In this document: piece by piece, positions 6,557-8,307 of the stretch
How the letters are laid out: every line of letters begins with the position of its first letter
How positions within the stretch are numbered: position 1 is the stretch's first letter
NCBI GenBank assembly: GCA_009845645.1
Contig: VXZF01000395.1
Location: forward strand, 1-8,307
DNA length: 8,307 nt
Direction: 5' to 3'
Source: Gemmatimonadota bacterium
GTDB taxonomy: Bacteria > Latescibacterota > UBA2968 > UBA8231
Program-made: the position numbers and the translations under genes
The notes under the pieces: model-generated
Databases searched by the model: none
What the model was told of the DNA's origin: nothing
Seen by the model: the letters and a program-made list of their open reading frames with translations, nothing else

Positions 6557-8307
6557 AGTAGACGACCGAAATGGTGCCGACTTGTTCTTCTGCACCTTCG
6601 TCGGTATCTAGCCGAATGCGGTAGATATAGATGCCTGGGGACACCGGACGGCCGTCGGACCGGCGGCCGTCCCAAGAGTACTCTACTATCCCGGTTTTGA
6701 TCTGCGTGGTAGCCAAGGTCTGGACCTCGTGGCCCGATAGGTCGTACAGGGCCACTTGTAGGGGCCGGCGCGCGACCACTTCACGCACGTCAAAAGACAG
6801 TTGCACGATGTCGTTGACTCGGTCGTTGTTGGGGGTAAAAGGGTTGGGATGCACTCGCACATCCGTCAACAGCCGACCTCCTACGCGGGTGCGCACGGCC
6901 AGCACGTCGCCACCGTAGCGGAAGGTGGCGTTGCCCGGCTGTACGCGCTGCTTGATGCGGTCGGGATCGTCGCTGTTGTACACCCAGCCGGCAAATTCAG
7001 TGCCGAAGCGCAGGACCGGCACTTGGAAGGCAACCTCCACTTGCTTGAAGCGATCAGTCTCCGGGTCTGACAGCTTGCGGTCTAGCGACACGATGAAGCG
7101 GTCGGTCAGCACTTGGGGCGGGAAGGCCGCCAGATCGACCTCCACGCCGCCGATTTTAACGTGATAGACGGTGTCAACTTGGGTATGGGTGCCGATCTCG
7201 AGTCGGTCAAAGCCCGTGTCGCCGGTCTGGAAATCCGGGCGCACCACGTACGTGAAGCGCTGGGAGCGGGCGTCGTCGACTTCGATCGGCCAGATCTCGC
7301 CCAGTAGGGCAGAAGCCGACAGGGAGTGAGCTAGCTGAAACTGGAGCTCGTCGAGGCGGGGGGCTTCGGTTTCAGTGGCAAATAAGGTGATCTGCAACTG
7401 CATATAGCGCCGTGGAGAGGGCGACTGGAGGACCGTGCCGTCGGCCCAAGCGGCCGCCTCTTGAGCGTGGTCGCGCAAGCCGTCCTCAAAGTCGTAGGGA
7501 GGCGACCAAAAGCTCCAGTGTTCGCGGTCGTATAGCGGGGGTTCGCGCTCGCGGACGGGCAGGCTGAAGTGCTCGTCAAAGCTGATTTCCTCGGCCTCGC
7601 CGGTAATGGCGTTGGGTTCCCAGTAGATATGGGGGTTGTGGTCGCTGCCCGTGCGGGTGCGGATTTCGACTTGGGTGCCGGGGGGACGCTGGCCACTCCA
7701 GCGAATTTTGCCCCAGTTGATGGGTTGGCCAAAGTCGAGGATGTCGGTTATATAACGCGCTTTGCGCACAAAGCCTTGTCCGTAGATCTCTACTTCGGCG
7801 ATTTCCCAGTCGCGCACCGGGTCCAAGGCGCGGATGGCGACCCAGCGGATGTGTTGCAGGGGGAAGCGAAAGTCGACCACCACATCGAGGTTTTCGCGCA
7901 CGCTGCGCAGAATGCTATAGGCCGAATCGTTGCTCACCCGGTAGCCGCCGAGGCCGGCCGAGGAGAGGACTTTGTGCCAGCGCAATCCTTTGGGGACCGT
8001 GAAGGCATCGTCGGCTATCGGGGCGCTATTGTCGGCGACGCCAATTTCGTACCACTCGAGAAAGTTGGCGGCAAAGCTCTCTTCGCCAAATGTGTCGGGA
8101 TCGGGTTTGGGCTCGGCCATGGCGGCGATGATATGGGCGTCTTCGGTCTTGCTGAGCCGGGGGTAGAAGCGGATGCGATTGATGGGCATTTCAGCGCCGA
8201 AATTGGTAATGGTATTGTTGCGGAAGCCGCGTCCCACCCCCGGAGGTGCCCCCACGCGCTGAACGAAGATGCGGAACATGGCCGAGGTGCGGTCGCCGTC
8301 GTAGGCC
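6555..8307 (-). CDS. Secreted discoidin-like protein with FlgD/CHU_C-like C-terminus, 5' end outside window
   Basis: The frame is open from the right edge (visible upstream codons AYDGDRTSA) through M8279 to TAG at 6555-6557. M8279 is therefore internal, and the signal peptide should lie beyond the window. Numbered from M8279: INRIRFYPR at 34-41 and a discoidin-like beta region up to EVEIYGQGF (162-170). Then WGKIRW (189-194), IRTRTGSD, and a linker with a copy of the short module (231-250). WSFWSPPY and SPSPRRYMQLQ precede a middle beta domain starting at GEIWP. About 473-574 is the C-terminal domain with HPNPFTPNNDRVND, VALYDLSGHEVQTL, YSWDGRRSDGRPVSPGIYIYRI. The DGDRT loop before M8279 resembles the discoidin calcium loop of the large downstream paralogue. 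It is the best intact reference for the interrupted gene 10 bases downstream. Likely a surface or secreted binding protein. The C-terminal domain could be a type IX-like sorting signal or simply a structural Ig-like end; the sequence alone does not decide. Confidence 0.88.
   Translation of the reverse strand, partial: AYDGDRTSAMFRIFVQRVGAPPGVGRGFRNNTITNFGAEMPINRIRFYPRLSKTEDAHIIAAMAEPKPDPDTFGEESFAANFLEWYEIGVADNSAPIADDAFTVPKGLRWHKVLSSAGLGGYRVSNDSAYSILRSVRENLDVVVDFRFPLQHIRWVAIRALDPVRDWEIAEVEIYGQGFVRKARYITDILDFGQPINWGKIRWSGQRPPGTQVEIRTRTGSDHNPHIYWEPNAITGEAEEISFDEHFSLPVREREPPLYDREHWSFWSPPYDFEDGLRDHAQEAAAWADGTVLQSPSPRRYMQLQITLFATETEAPRLDELQFQLAHSLSASALLGEIWPIEVDDARSQRFTYVVRPDFQTGDTGFDRLEIGTHTQVDTVYHVKIGGVEVDLAAFPPQVLTDRFIVSLDRKLSDPETDRFKQVEVAFQVPVLRFGTEFAGWVYNSDDPDRIKQRVQPGNATFRYGGDVLAVRTRVGGRLLTDVRVHPNPFTPNNDRVNDIVQLSFDVREVVARRPLQVALYDLSGHEVQTLATTQIKTGIVEYSWDGRRSDGRPVSPGIYIYRIRLDTDEGAEEQVGTISVVY
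7530..7589 (-). repeat. Copy of the short peptide module in the upstream paralogue
   Basis: Residues 231-250 of the 6555-8307 gene (EISFDEHFSLPVREREPPLY) fit I-S-x-x-x-[FYW]-x-x-L-P-x-x-E-R followed by Y and R. The copy fills the variable linker just before WSFWS, matching the degenerate copy in the large protein. Recognised by eye; moderately sure. Confidence 0.5.

Noticed and set aside
6545..6595. GTG start at 6595 for the second discoidin-like gene
   Set aside because: It would overlap the upstream gene and add a basic tail before the signal peptide; ATG 6544 has AGGAG at the right spacing.

Overview
The window is almost entirely protein-coding. All of its genes lie on the minus strand and run from right to left, with no strand switch and no gap longer than about 30 bases, so it reads as the interior of one operon. 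The DNA is GC-rich. There are no rRNA, tRNA, CRISPR, integrase or transposase genes. Large secreted beta-rich proteins ending in an NPFTPNGDGxND / WDGR-type domain suggest a Gram-negative bacterium of the FCB superphylum or a related uncultivated lineage (Latescibacterota-like, for example). That is inference from family resemblance; no taxonomic marker is present.

In transcription order: (1) 8307 to 6555, a secreted discoidin-like protein with a C-terminal FlgD/CHU_C-type domain, 5' end outside the window. (2) 6544 to 4490, a paralogue with a signal peptide and the same C-terminal domain, interrupted by one in-frame TAA at 5552-5554. (3) 4488 to 2833, a predicted lipoprotein with two parvulin-like (PpiC/SurA) domains, probably a periplasmic chaperone. 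(4) 2806 to beyond position 1, a very large third paralogue with a signal peptide, at least 935 residues, 3' end outside the window. Gene 4 fills the whole left third and is open across 2.8 kb.

Genes 1, 2 and 4 share an ordered set of blocks: a beta-rich stretch ending in E-[VI]-x-[IL]-Y-x-x-G-F, then [GK]-x-IRW, a [RS]-TR-[TS]-G segment, a variable linker, W-S-[PF]-W-S-x-x-Y, S-P-x-x-R-x-[YF]-[ML]-Q, an A-E-I-[WF]-P-like (G-E-I-W-P in gene 1) start of the next domain, and G-F-D. The likely system is a set of related large cell-surface or secreted proteins made together with a dedicated periplasmic folding factor. The natural ligand or substrate cannot be read from the sequence.

Two observations stand out. 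One is the clean in-frame stop inside gene 2, with homology continuing in the same frame on both sides. The other is a short recurring peptide module (V-x-x-x-x-[YW]-x-x-L-P-x-x-E-[RQ]-G) found six times in gene 4, twice as pairs spaced exactly 30 residues apart, and once in the linker of gene 1. The stop in gene 2 falls where that module would be.
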